DNA of 36,045 nt from an uncultured Cytophagaceae bacterium. Its GTDB lineage: Bacteria; Bacteroidota; Bacteroidia; Cytophagales; Spirosomataceae. This document shows positions 1 through 8,831 of this stretch, one piece after another. The position numbers were made by a program, and so were the translations under genes. The DNA is taken from NCBI GenBank assembly GCA_938008575.1, contig CALLKB010000153.1:1-36045 (forward strand). Reading direction: 5' to 3'. The notes below the pieces were generated by a model. It saw only the letters and a list, made by a program, of their open reading frames with translations, searched no databases and was not told the origin of the DNA. Within the stretch, counting starts at the first letter, position 1. Each line of letters opens with the position of its first letter.

Positions 1-1
1 A

Positions 2-283
2 GAGACTTATTTCTTAGGCTATGACCCAAGCATCCAAAAAGAAAAAATGCTCTACCTAAACATGCTATACGACATGGTGGGTTGCGCCATTGTCAATCAA
101 TTCAAGCACATTAATTTTGGTAGGACAGCGATGGAAATCAAAAGTTCCATAGGTGCTGTTCCCGTCAACATGTATGGCTTCATGGAGCATCAATATCCAT
201 GGATAAATTGCTATTTATCGAGCATTTTTCAATTATTAGAGCCCGAGGTTTCTTGGATTCAACGGCATCCCTTCAAATCTTGA
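2..283 (+). CDS. GNAT/FemAB-like acyltransferase, C-terminal fragment (5' end outside window)
   Basis: The reading frame is open from base 2 to the stop at 281-283, so this is the last ~93 residues of a longer protein. A methionine at base 47 is internal rather than a credible start. The tail contains the pattern FGRTAMEIKSSIGA, which I associate with FemAB/GNAT-like proteins of unknown substrate in Bacteroidota, where this segment packs near the acyl-CoA site. No membrane segment is visible in the part seen. The next gene begins 58 nt downstream on the same strand, but nothing suggests shared function. The family assignment rests on one conserved segment and is moderate; the fact of a truncated coding region is firm. 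Confidence 0.6.
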   Translation, partial: ETYFLGYDPSIQKEKMLYLNMLYDMVGCAIVNQFKHINFGRTAMEIKSSIGAVPVNMYGFMEHQYPWINCYLSSIFQLLEPEVSWIQRHPFKS

Positions 284-312
284 CATTACCTTAATCTATA
301 AATGCGCGTGAT

Positions 313-346
313 TTCTTACCTTTCGTGAAATATCACATTTCATGAA
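313..346 (+). promoter_or_regulatory. Inverted repeat overlapping the start codon of the 342 gene
   Basis: A 10-bp inverted repeat with one mismatch (322-331 against 37-46 of the same block, i.e. 337-346) has a 5-nt spacer and covers the ATG at 342-344. The left arm is TTCGTGAAAT and the right arm ATTTCATGAA. Just upstream, 317-324 reads TACCTTTC, close to the Bacteroidota -7 element TAnnTTTG, but I found no convincing -33 partner. The repeat could be an operator or an RNA hairpin that hides the start. The base pairing is visible; the regulatory role is inference. Confidence 0.3.
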
Positions 347-3017
347 GCAACTCTTTTTTCTTTTCCTTTGCCTAATAGCCCTTCAGCCTTTAAAAGCTCA
401 GCAAATCCTTGAAGTTCCAGGACTCAATGAATTCACCAAAATAGATACAGGAAGCTATTCCGTCCTTCCAAGCGGGCGCTACGCTCGCCCTGCGGGAAAT
501 ACGATACGCATAACAGATGACCCATTTGGTTTATCAATCAGTCCCAACAAAAAATGGGCAATAACGATACATAACGCAGCCTTCACGCGAATTGATTTAC
601 TCAATCAATCTGCGAAGCGATTTCCTGAGTTTGGTACTCCCGACAAAAATTCGCCTTATGGAAAAAGCTCCTTTCTAGGTATCGTTTTCGATTCCAATAG
701 CCAAAGCTTTTACCTCAGTGGTGGAGATGCTGGCAATGTTCATCAAGTAGATATAGAAACAGGGCGCGTATTAAGAACGATTTCAATCGATGGTATAATT
801 GGTGATAAAAACTTCCAAGATAGTTTTGCATCCGACATGGCTATTGTACCTGAAACCCATGAACTATTCGTGCTTGATCAAGCTAATTTCCGCATGGTGC
901 GAATCGACCTTAACACGGGGAATTTAAAATCTAGTACGCCAACGGGTCGGATACCGTTTGGCATAACGCTGAGCCCAGACCACAGATTCGCGTTCATTGC
1001 GAATGTAGGCATGTATGCTTACCCACTTGTTAAAGGAACAACACCCGAAAATTTACAATCTCAGTACATTCCACATCACCCATACGGGAACGACACGAAG
1101 GAATCTAGAGAAGGAACGCGCGTGGCTGGCAAGGAAATTCCCGGTTTGGGCGATCCGCGTGCCGATGAGGCAATGAGTGTATACCAAATAGATTTACGAA
1201 CAAATCAGACTGTACAGATTTATAAACCAGGTTTTCAAATTGGCGAAATGGTTGAAGAGATGGAAGTAGTAGGTGGTTCAAGTCCTAATTCCATAGCAGT
1301 AGGTTCACAATATGTCTACGTAAGCAATGCAACGAATGACAACATTGCAGTCATTGATTACAGAAGTAAAAAAATCCTTACACATATTCCGATTCAATTT
1401 TCAAAACTGCTAGATAAACGCAGAGGCTATTTACCTTTTGGCCTGACTTTAAGTAAAGATGAGAAAACCTTGTATGTCACACTACTCGGTTTAAATGCCC
1501 TTGCCGTCATTGACGTTGTATCGCAAAAATCGAAAGGGTTTATTCCAACGGGCTGGGGACCTACGCGTGTTAAGTTGTCTGAAGACGAAAAAACAATTTA
1601 TGTAACATCTTGTCGGGGCTATGGTGCCGGACCAAACGGAGGTACTGGCTATGTGGCACCGAAACAAGGAACTTACATTGGCGACGTGCAATTAGGTACA
1701 TTTCAAACCATTCCTTTACCAACAGCCACAGAATTAGCGAAACTAACTCAGGTCGTTCAAAATAACACCTACGTTGTGAAGGATGGCTCAATAAGAGGAA
1801 ACAAAACTTTCTCTTTAGCAAAACCTGGACAATCTCCGATCAAACATATTGTGTATATCACAAAGGAAAACAGAACTTACGACGAATTTTTCGGGCAATT
1901 TAAAGGAGCAAACGGAGATTCTACCTTAGCGAGGTATGGTATGAATCGAACTGTTTACGAGAAGAATAAGACCATCAAAAATGTAGATGTGAGTCCAAAT
2001 CACCAACAAATTGCAAAAGCATTCTCGATGAGTGACAATTTCTATTGCGATAGCGATGCGTCGATTCATGGTCACCACTGGATGATGGGAGTTATTCCCA
2101 ACGAATGGGTTGAGACAAATTCGAGTGTAAGCAAAACAGGAAAAATATTCTCTGAGGCACCAGGTCGAAGACGTCCTGGGTCAACAGGAAGTATGGATCC
2201 AGAAGACTACGCTGAAATTGGCGGAATTTGGGAAGCATTAGAACGTAAAAATATTTCCTTTTACAATTTCGGTGAGGCAAATGAAACAGGGCATGTTCGA
2301 GAAGATTGGTCTGACACCTTAACGGGTGCTGGGCATATCGTGATGGTACCGATGCAAAAAGCCCTCTTTTCAAAAACAAGCCACAACTATGCTGGATTCA
2401 ATACGAGCATCCCAGATCAATTTCGGGTTCAACAATTTGAAACAGAATTCACCGAAAAATGGCTGAGCGGAAAAGAAAAAATGCCATCATTAGTGACCAT
2501 CCAATTACCCAATGATCATGGAGGAGATTTAGATTCCACAGCAGGATTCCCGTTTCGGTCATCGTTTATGGCCGACAATGATTTAGCCTTAGGTCGCATG
2601 TTGCAATTTTTATCACATACACCCTATTGGAAAAACATGCTTGTCATAGTCACGGAAGACGACCCACAAGGGGGTGTGGACCACATTGATGCGCATCGGA
2701 GTATTTTAATGATGGCGGGACCTTATGTGAAACGGGATTATATATCGCATCGACATGCTAATTTTGGCTCGATTCTACGCGTCATTTATACCTTATTAGG
2801 TGTTCCTGCAGTCAATCACTATGACCAAACAGCGAGTGTATTAGATGATTTCTTCACAGAGACTCCCAACTTCAAACCTTATCAATTTAGCTTCCCAGAC
2901 AAGCGCATTTTTGATGCGGATAAAACAATGATTCGGTATAATCGGAGTATCGACTGGCGCAAAATCAAAAAAACCGTGGAGATGGATGACGAAGACGAGC
3001 AACGAAAGAATCACTAA
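342..3017 (+). CDS. Secreted beta-propeller/phosphoesterase fusion (YncE-like plus AcpA-type)
   Basis: This 891-residue protein has an N-terminal signal peptide (about 1-19, ending LKAQ). Residues ~50-430 form a YncE/lactonase-like propeller with repeated blades such as YVYVSNATNDNIAVID. A phosphoesterase domain of the PF04185/AcpA type fills ~490-860. Likely metal and catalytic residues sit in KENRTYD (E509, N510), NDHGGD (N724-D729), TEDD (E772-D774) and DHIDAHR (D780-R786). It probably hydrolyses phosphate esters in the periplasm or outside the cell; the substrate is unknown. It is paralogous to the 809-residue protein encoded at 5002-7431 on the opposite strand. Its stop codon directly abuts the stop codon of the convergent TonB-dependent receptor, leaving no room for a terminator. 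The ATG at 342 is chosen because it yields a clean signal peptide. Confidence 0.85.
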   Translation: MKQLFFLFLCLIALQPLKAQQILEVPGLNEFTKIDTGSYSVLPSGRYARPAGNTIRITDDPFGLSISPNKKWAITIHNAAFTRIDLLNQSAKRFPEFGTPDKNSPYGKSSFLGIVFDSNSQSFYLSGGDAGNVHQVDIETGRVLRTISIDGIIGDKNFQDSFASDMAIVPETHELFVLDQANFRMVRIDLNTGNLKSSTPTGRIPFGITLSPDHRFAFIANVGMYAYPLVKGTTPENLQSQYIPHHPYGNDTKESREGTRVAGKEIPGLGDPRADEAMSVYQIDLRTNQTVQIYKPGFQIGEMVEEMEVVGGSSPNSIAVGSQYVYVSNATNDNIAVIDYRSKKILTHIPIQFSKLLDKRRGYLPFGLTLSKDEKTLYVTLLGLNALAVIDVVSQKSKGFIPTGWGPTRVKLSEDEKTIYVTSCRGYGAGPNGGTGYVAPKQGTYIGDVQLGTFQTIPLPTATELAKLTQVVQNNTYVVKDGSIRGNKTFSLAKPGQSPIKHIVYITKENRTYDEFFGQFKGANGDSTLARYGMNRTVYEKNKTIKNVDVSPNHQQIAKAFSMSDNFYCDSDASIHGHHWMMGVIPNEWVETNSSVSKTGKIFSEAPGRRRPGSTGSMDPEDYAEIGGIWEALERKNISFYNFGEANETGHVREDWSDTLTGAGHIVMVPMQKALFSKTSHNYAGFNTSIPDQFRVQQFETEFTEKWLSGKEKMPSLVTIQLPNDHGGDLDSTAGFPFRSSFMADNDLALGRMLQFLSHTPYWKNMLVIVTEDDPQGGVDHIDAHRSILMMAGPYVKRDYISHRHANFGSILRVIYTLLGVPAVNHYDQTASVLDDFFTETPNFKPYQFSFPDKRIFDADKTMIRYNRSIDWRKIKKTVEMDDEDEQRKNH

Positions 3018-5000
3018 TTACCACAAATAGCTCAGTTGGATTTGTACGTTTCTTCCCATTCCATCAACACCAGAGCCGTGCATACGGTAAGGAACATTCC
3101 CTAAATTTTCGCCCTGCATTCCGAAACGAATGTGGGGCGAATAGTTATATATCGCCTGTAAATTGAAAATTGCCCAGCCCGCTGTACCTGTCGGCTTCAT
3201 TCGATTATCTGCTAAATCACCTGCGCTCAACCGATCTTGTCTGGCAGCAAAAAGGCATATCCCAGCCATTTGTACCTTTCTGTGATGATACTTTAAATCC
3301 ATTTGGCCAAACAAAGGTGGTATTCGACGCATTGGCTCCGCTTGACTTATTTGTTCTCCAAATGTATAGGAAAGTTGATTAGATAGTGTCAAATTTTGCC
3401 CCAAGTAGACTTTATTCATCCACTCAAATCCTGCTAAGAAAGCTTGACCAACGTTTTCCTTTCGATACACAGGATATCCTTGAATCACCTGCGATGTTTT
3501 AATCCTTGAAATCAATTGACTTAATTCCGTATGAAATACAGAAAACTCAGAATTCCACTTATTCGTATGAACCCTGATTCCTAGATTTTTCGTTATTGAA
3601 GACTCAGGCTTCAAGCCATAGGCTGGTAATTCATAGCGAAAGTCAACGACACCTAAACTCCCTAAATCATCCAAATTGGGAGCCCTAAAACCCGATGCAA
3701 TTGAAGCAAATAAGGTCACATTTTGTCCTAAAGCCAAAGAGGTTCCCAAATCATACACCCAAGCCCCTTGTGAAACGATGGCGTTCCCAACGGTTGTATC
3801 AGGCAAAAAAGCTTGTGTTTGTTGGTACCTCAGACCCGCATGTACTTGCCATTTTTGAAGATTCCATTCATGAAGACTAAAAGCTGAAGTTGTTGCATAC
3901 GTAGAGCCATTCGGATATAAGCCTCGTAAAGGAATGTTGGATGTATTTATCTGATCCATACGACTACTTGTAATGCCATCTGCATAGTATTCAATTCCAT
4001 GTGAACTAGACCACGAATCATTCAATCGACTTTTTACTTGTCCGATTATTCCGAGGGTTCTCACCTGATCATCTTCATTGCGCAATGTCAAACTTCCATT
4101 TTTTTGCATCGACCTTTTTTCCATGCTTTGTTGGATGGATGCCGTTAATTCCACTTGATCAATCCAAGGGTGCTCTCCCTGATATATTAAACGACTATAA
4201 GCCCTTCGGTAAGCCTGCCAAGTCATTTCGTTAACAGTATAGTTTTCAAGTTGTACCTTGTGGTAAACAGGAACATGATCCTGGCTATTTTGCTGAATCA
4301 AATTCTCCCAAAGGATATGTTTACCTATTTTTTGACGGTATTGAGCGGTCAGATTTTGTTCATCATAGCCAGTAGGGCGTTGAAATACGCCATCGCCCCC
4401 TCGCGTAATATCCCCAAATTTCTTCCGCGCGGCAAGAATCGAAAAACTAGACCGAGCTCTTTGGTAGTTAATTTTACTAAGCGCACTCGTTTCCATTCCT
4501 TGGCTGATGCCCCGAAGAAATACTTGACCAGTCCAATGGGCTAAGGCACTAAACTGAGGTTTGGTAGACATCAATTGAACTGCGCCTGTAAGGGCATCTG
4601 AGCCATATTGTACGGAACCTGAACCTCGCAACACTTCGATCTGCTCCAAAGAAAATGGATCAATGGTATTCAAATATTGATTAGGTCCGTATCGGAATGT
4701 CGAATTATTGAATCGGATTCCATCCAATACTAACAAAGTTTGATTTCCAGTTAAGCCACGAACAAACAGCGAACCGCCACCTTGATTGGTTCGTTGAAGA
4801 AATACACCCGGCACAGATTTAAACAATTCAGGCGTGTTGGGAATTTGATCACCATGCACACGTAAACCCAAAATAGGCAAGGCAACGCGTGCGTGATTTA
4901 CCGGCAGCCTACTAGCACTGACTACTACATTAACTAAAGTGTCCGAAAGGCCAGCAAAGGCCAATCGGACACCTAGTAAACTCATAAAAAGTAATTGCAT
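3018..5000 (-). CDS. TonB-dependent outer-membrane receptor (BtuB/FepA-like, non-Sus type)
   Basis: This 660-residue receptor has a short signal sequence (~1-17), a TonB-box-like stretch DTLVNVVVSAS at ~20-30, a plug domain and a 22-strand-type barrel ending in an aromatic residue (QLSYLW). Plug hallmarks are GSLFVRGL, LLVLDGIRFN and IEVLRGSGSVQYGSDALTGAV. It lacks the N-terminal carboxypeptidase-like domain that marks SusC proteins and has no SusD partner of its own. The ATG is separated from the stop of the upstream phosphoesterase gene by a single base (TAA-T-ATG), so translation is probably coupled. That implies import of something released by, or needed by, the phosphatase: a phosphorylated compound, a metal cofactor or a vitamin. 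The family is certain; the substrate is not readable. Confidence 0.9.
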   Translation of the reverse strand: MQLLFMSLLGVRLAFAGLSDTLVNVVVSASRLPVNHARVALPILGLRVHGDQIPNTPELFKSVPGVFLQRTNQGGGSLFVRGLTGNQTLLVLDGIRFNNSTFRYGPNQYLNTIDPFSLEQIEVLRGSGSVQYGSDALTGAVQLMSTKPQFSALAHWTGQVFLRGISQGMETSALSKINYQRARSSFSILAARKKFGDITRGGDGVFQRPTGYDEQNLTAQYRQKIGKHILWENLIQQNSQDHVPVYHKVQLENYTVNEMTWQAYRRAYSRLIYQGEHPWIDQVELTASIQQSMEKRSMQKNGSLTLRNEDDQVRTLGIIGQVKSRLNDSWSSSHGIEYYADGITSSRMDQINTSNIPLRGLYPNGSTYATTSAFSLHEWNLQKWQVHAGLRYQQTQAFLPDTTVGNAIVSQGAWVYDLGTSLALGQNVTLFASIASGFRAPNLDDLGSLGVVDFRYELPAYGLKPESSITKNLGIRVHTNKWNSEFSVFHTELSQLISRIKTSQVIQGYPVYRKENVGQAFLAGFEWMNKVYLGQNLTLSNQLSYTFGEQISQAEPMRRIPPLFGQMDLKYHHRKVQMAGICLFAARQDRLSAGDLADNRMKPTGTAGWAIFNLQAIYNYSPHIRFGMQGENLGNVPYRMHGSGVDGMGRNVQIQLSYLW

Positions 5001-5001
5001 A

Positions 5002-7431
5002 TTAATCGATATCTGTACCCGATACTGTTAAAATAGCGGCTCTACGTGGAGCAGGCATAACCGAATTTTCACCTTTTACTGCTTTCCAAATTACTTCACT
5101 GAATTCCAAATCAGGAATTGCATCCTCTTTCGAGAAATCAAAGTGTGCGCTTTTTTCAGCGCTTGGAGTAGCTAACACATTTTTTTCAAATAAATTTGTA
5201 CGTGGCAATAAAGACTCAAAAGGAGACAAATTTGCATTTGAAGAAAAACATTGAAACATGGGTGTTGCAGCAGCATCGTATTGACTCATCGGTGGTAATC
5301 CTAAGATTAATTCCATCGTGCGTAACATAGATGAGGTTGAATAAGGCGTATGGTCAACATAACCACGCTTTACAAATCCACCCGCAACATAAGCCGTTGT
5401 ACGATGAGCATCTACGTGATCAGGACCATTTTGGGCATCATCTTCTACAATAAATACGGCTGTTTCCTTCCAGATAGGTGATTTAGATAAATATTCCACA
5501 AATAGACCCACGGCATAATCGTTATCAGCAACGTGCGCGAATGGTGTCTTTTTCCCTAAGCGTTGGCCTTCTGTGTGATCATTTGGAAAACGTACGGAGT
5601 TGAACCGAGGTAATTGATTTGCGGCTAGCAATTTATCAAAATCCTTTCTCCAAGCATGAAAACGTGAAGTATCCATAATATCCTGATCGAAAGAAGCAAA
5701 TTCAGGACAAAAATGATCCGCAATTGCAGGGATATTCGGCTTGAAATCATCCGCAAATTCTCCGTAGGTACGGTAAGAAACACCAGCACGCTGGCAATAA
5801 TCCCAGATAAATCCATTCTTTGGATTTGCAATCAAACGAGTTCCTTCACCATCGTATCGGCCTCCGCGGCCTCCATAGGCTGTTGGCCATGTTTTCTCCA
5901 AATAATCAGTTGCATGTGCTGATGTAGACCAATTATGTCCGTCAGAACTAACCTCACCATCAACATAGAAATTATCTAATAAGACAAAATCCTTCACTAA
6001 TTTATGTTGGTTTGGCGTGTATTTTTCCCCAAATAATAACAAGGTAGTATCCCCATTACCACCTTTAATATCTGACAAAACTTGATCATACGTACGATTT
6101 TCTTTCAATACGTAAAACACATATTTGATCGGTGAGGCATCCCCTACTTTCATGGGAATTGGATTCCCTTTTTCTCCCAAAGCGTTCATCTCACGTTCTT
6201 TGGTATATGGTGTATTTTGATACACAGCTTCAGAAAGAACTGCCAATTCTTGAACAGAAGGTTCTTTAAAAATGGACATTGTCCCTTTCATCAGACCTCC
6301 AATATACCCTGTACGAACTTTACGATTATTATCCGATTTTTGGTAAGTCACCGTTTGCTTTTTCTCGATTGGATTTGGACCGTCTGGATTTGCAAAAGAA
6401 GAAAATCCCTTACCATTCGCCACATAAAGTTTACCCTTAACTACTTGGATCGATGTAGGATACCAACCTACAGGAATAAAACCTAAGGATTTAGATTGAC
6501 CCAACTTCTCCACTTCAAAGACGGCCAAACAATTATTGTCGGCATTCGAAATATACAAACGCTCCTCATCAGCCGACAAAGCTAAACCATTCGTCGAACT
6601 GCCTTCTAGTGCATTCGGCACTAAAGCTGCATTTAGGACCTCAACTTCTTTGTTTTTAACTAGGTCAACAACAGAAACGGAATTATCATTTCCATTCGCC
6701 ACGTACATCGTCTTTCCATTTTTGGTCAATAACATTTCATTTGGATGATCTCCTACAGAAATGGCTGGCAAAAATTGTTGGGTGGCAGTTTGGAAGGGAA
6801 GTATTTGCTTAGCACCCCAAACAGAGATATATAAAACATCCTTTTTCTTATTCAATAAACACGTAAATGCCTCCGCTGGTAATTTATGAACTGCAAGGAC
6901 ATTTTTGGTTTTTGCTTGAATCACATACAAGGAATTATTTTCCTTCGTAACCACATAAAGCAAATCTTTTGCATCATCATATTCAATACCTGCCGGCGAA
7001 ATAGTCGCTTTTTTTTCTGTTGACAAAGCAATTTTATCTTTCTCAACCAGCTGTCCATCCTGTATTTCAAAAACAATGATCAAGTTATCATTTCCTCCAG
7101 AAACAAAAACCGTTTTGTTGTCGGCAGCCACCTTCAAACCATACCATGATTTAGGCAATTCTTTGGAATCTAGCACCTGATTACTTGCAACATCAATTAA
7201 TTGTAAGCTCTGAATGCTTTGGCCATTATTCGTCACCAAAATATACTTTTGATTAGGGGAGACGACAACATTCAAAGGTAAATCACCCAACGAAATGGAT
7301 GTACCGTGTGGAGATAATTTCCAACCGTTTGGAAGCGTCACACGCTTCGAATTCAATTGACTTTGCAAATCAGATTGCCCATGCAATTGAAGGCTCGCAA
7401 TAACAGCACAAATAAGGATTAAGTAACGCAT
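5002..7431 (-). CDS. Secreted beta-propeller/phosphoesterase fusion (YncE-like plus AcpA-type), second copy
   Basis: The 809-residue product has a signal peptide (~1-18), a YncE-like propeller over ~35-345 (blades such as TMYVANGNDNSVSVVDL) and a PF04185-type phosphoesterase domain over ~430-730. Conserved residues are in KENRTYDQ (E444, N445), DNFYVDGE (486-493), GHNW (498-501), NDH (617-619), EDD (663-665) and DHVDAHR (671-677). The motif order matches the protein at 342-3017, but the propeller is shorter and the C-terminal tail differs, so they are diverged paralogues. It lies 77 nt downstream of the purple acid phosphatase gene and 1 nt upstream of the TonB-dependent receptor gene, all minus strand. 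Likely role: release of phosphate from organic esters in the cell envelope. The substrate is unknown. Confidence 0.85.
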   Translation of the reverse strand: MRYLILICAVIASLQLHGQSDLQSQLNSKRVTLPNGWKLSPHGTSISLGDLPLNVVVSPNQKYILVTNNGQSIQSLQLIDVASNQVLDSKELPKSWYGLKVAADNKTVFVSGGNDNLIIVFEIQDGQLVEKDKIALSTEKKATISPAGIEYDDAKDLLYVVTKENNSLYVIQAKTKNVLAVHKLPAEAFTCLLNKKKDVLYISVWGAKQILPFQTATQQFLPAISVGDHPNEMLLTKNGKTMYVANGNDNSVSVVDLVKNKEVEVLNAALVPNALEGSSTNGLALSADEERLYISNADNNCLAVFEVEKLGQSKSLGFIPVGWYPTSIQVVKGKLYVANGKGFSSFANPDGPNPIEKKQTVTYQKSDNNRKVRTGYIGGLMKGTMSIFKEPSVQELAVLSEAVYQNTPYTKEREMNALGEKGNPIPMKVGDASPIKYVFYVLKENRTYDQVLSDIKGGNGDTTLLLFGEKYTPNQHKLVKDFVLLDNFYVDGEVSSDGHNWSTSAHATDYLEKTWPTAYGGRGGRYDGEGTRLIANPKNGFIWDYCQRAGVSYRTYGEFADDFKPNIPAIADHFCPEFASFDQDIMDTSRFHAWRKDFDKLLAANQLPRFNSVRFPNDHTEGQRLGKKTPFAHVADNDYAVGLFVEYLSKSPIWKETAVFIVEDDAQNGPDHVDAHRTTAYVAGGFVKRGYVDHTPYSTSSMLRTMELILGLPPMSQYDAAATPMFQCFSSNANLSPFESLLPRTNLFEKNVLATPSAEKSAHFDFSKEDAIPDLEFSEVIWKAVKGENSVMPAPRRAAILTVSGTDID

Positions 7432-7508
7432 ATACTTGTTTTTTTTCTTGAAATTACGCTAAATGATTAAGCATTGTAGGCACTTCGATATAATTTAACA
7501 ATTTGTTT

Positions 7509-8774
7509 TTACCGCTTTTCTAAGACAAATCCATCCCCTATTTGCCCATCGGATTGTATCCATTTTAGCTTAAAGGTTTTTTGATCAATATCCAACAAAA
7601 CCGAACCACCTATCGTATTATTCGTGTAAATTGATGACTTCATGGGATAACCCGGTCGCTGTCCTCCAAACTTTCCTCCTGAACCACTGACTACATAGAT
7701 AACCCCTTGACCATTAGGCCCCACCACATAATGGTTCTTGTCAGTGGATTGAGCAAATACATGCGATGCAGCGTCAAAGGTTTCATTGATTCCATAATGC
7801 CCGCGCATCGGAAAACTGCGTTCATAGACATGGCTATGTCCTGCGATAACCAGGTCAACCTTGTATTGCTCGAAAATCGGATTCACATGTTCGCGTAAGG
7901 ATTTCATGTCCAACTCAACATCAGAATCATGTGAGCCTTTGGAATAAGGAGGTTTATGAAAATAAACAACCACCCATGGTAATTTATTCGCAGCTAAATC
8001 AGCTTTTAACCAATCCACTTGATTCCCATTCCCATCTTTCAGCATCAGGCCAGAGGCTTCTTGCATCTCCGTATCCAAGGCAATCAGATGAACAGGACCA
8101 TAATTAACTGAATAATACGATTCCGAGTGAGAAGGAAGACCTCCTCCCTGCCCTTCTACAGGCATATTGAAAATCTTGAAATAAGGCGGTTCACTCGGAT
8201 TGTGCTTACCTGCATAATCATGATTTCCCGGCGAAGGATAAATAGGCAAGTTTTGCAAAAATGCATCCTGATACACTTCAAACACATTTTTCTGATACTC
8301 TTCATCTTTTCCGTTGTTGTAGGCATTGTCTCCCAACCAGATCCAAGCATCGGGACGATTTCCCTGCGTGTAAGCTTCGATGGAATTCATAACAGCCTTT
8401 TGACTTGCGGATCCATCACCAAAATCCCCCAAAGCCCAAATACGCACGGATTCTTTTGATCCAAATACTGGCGCTGTAACTACATATCGATTCTTATCAA
8501 ACGACTTGCTATCAATTTGATATGCGTAACGAGTAGCAGGTTTGAGTTGGTCAAGCTTAAGCACATGATCTATAACTCGGTTCGTATCTATTGCCCTCAA
8601 CACCTTTCCCTTTGCCTGATAATATACCTGACTTGGGGAAGGGATATCTGTTCGCCAGTGTACCAAAACGGATGTAGGAGTAACTGATTGCAAGTAGGGG
8701 CCGCGAATGATTTGGGCTTTTTGACCCAAGCATAAACTCGCCTGAAACAGAAGAAAGATTAGGATTTTTTTCAT
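7509..8774 (-). CDS. Purple acid phosphatase-type metallophosphoesterase
   Basis: This 421-residue secreted enzyme has a signal peptide (~1-17), an N-terminal fibronectin-III-like purple acid phosphatase domain (~20-105; IIRGPYLQSVTPTSVLVHWR is typical) and a calcineurin-like catalytic domain (~110-370). All five metallophosphatase blocks are visible: GDFGD (D117), GDNAY (D149, N150, Y152), GNHD (N184, H185), HKPPY (H273) and GHSHVYER (H313, H315). The tyrosine in GDNAY is the position that ligates ferric iron and gives purple acid phosphatases their colour. The gene follows susD after a strong intrinsic terminator and precedes the propeller/phosphoesterase gene, so it belongs to the phosphate-scavenging cluster. 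Its expected reaction is hydrolysis of phosphomonoesters; substrate range cannot be read from sequence. Confidence 0.9.
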   Translation of the reverse strand: MKKILIFLLFQASLCLGQKAQIIRGPYLQSVTPTSVLVHWRTDIPSPSQVYYQAKGKVLRAIDTNRVIDHVLKLDQLKPATRYAYQIDSKSFDKNRYVVTAPVFGSKESVRIWALGDFGDGSASQKAVMNSIEAYTQGNRPDAWIWLGDNAYNNGKDEEYQKNVFEVYQDAFLQNLPIYPSPGNHDYAGKHNPSEPPYFKIFNMPVEGQGGGLPSHSESYYSVNYGPVHLIALDTEMQEASGLMLKDGNGNQVDWLKADLAANKLPWVVVYFHKPPYSKGSHDSDVELDMKSLREHVNPIFEQYKVDLVIAGHSHVYERSFPMRGHYGINETFDAASHVFAQSTDKNHYVVGPNGQGVIYVVSGSGGKFGGQRPGYPMKSSIYTNNTIGGSVLLDIDQKTFKLKWIQSDGQIGDGFVLEKR

Positions 8775-8782
8775 ATTCGTTC

Positions 8783-8820
8783 AAAAAAAAAGGCGCCATA
8801 GCTATGCTTGGCGCCTTAAA
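8783..8820 (-). terminator. Intrinsic terminator between susD and the acid phosphatase gene
   Basis: A perfect 9-bp GC-rich stem, AAGGCGCCA paired with TGGCGCCTT (8790-8798 and 8809-8817), has a 10-nt loop. Read on the minus strand it is followed by an uninterrupted run of nine T (8783-8791, overlapping the stem foot). It starts 15 nt beyond the susD stop and ends before the phosphatase ATG at 8774. This is a textbook rho-independent terminator oriented to stop transcripts from susC-susD. It would leave the downstream phosphatases to read-through or to a separate promoter. Confidence 0.88.
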
Positions 8821-8831
8821 GATATTCAATT

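Noticed and set aside
472..495. GC-rich near-palindrome inside the 342 phosphoesterase gene
   Set aside because: It encodes SGRYARPAGNT, which continues the family's normal sequence (similar GRYxxPAG segments recalled in relatives), so it is probably coding rather than an inserted repeat.
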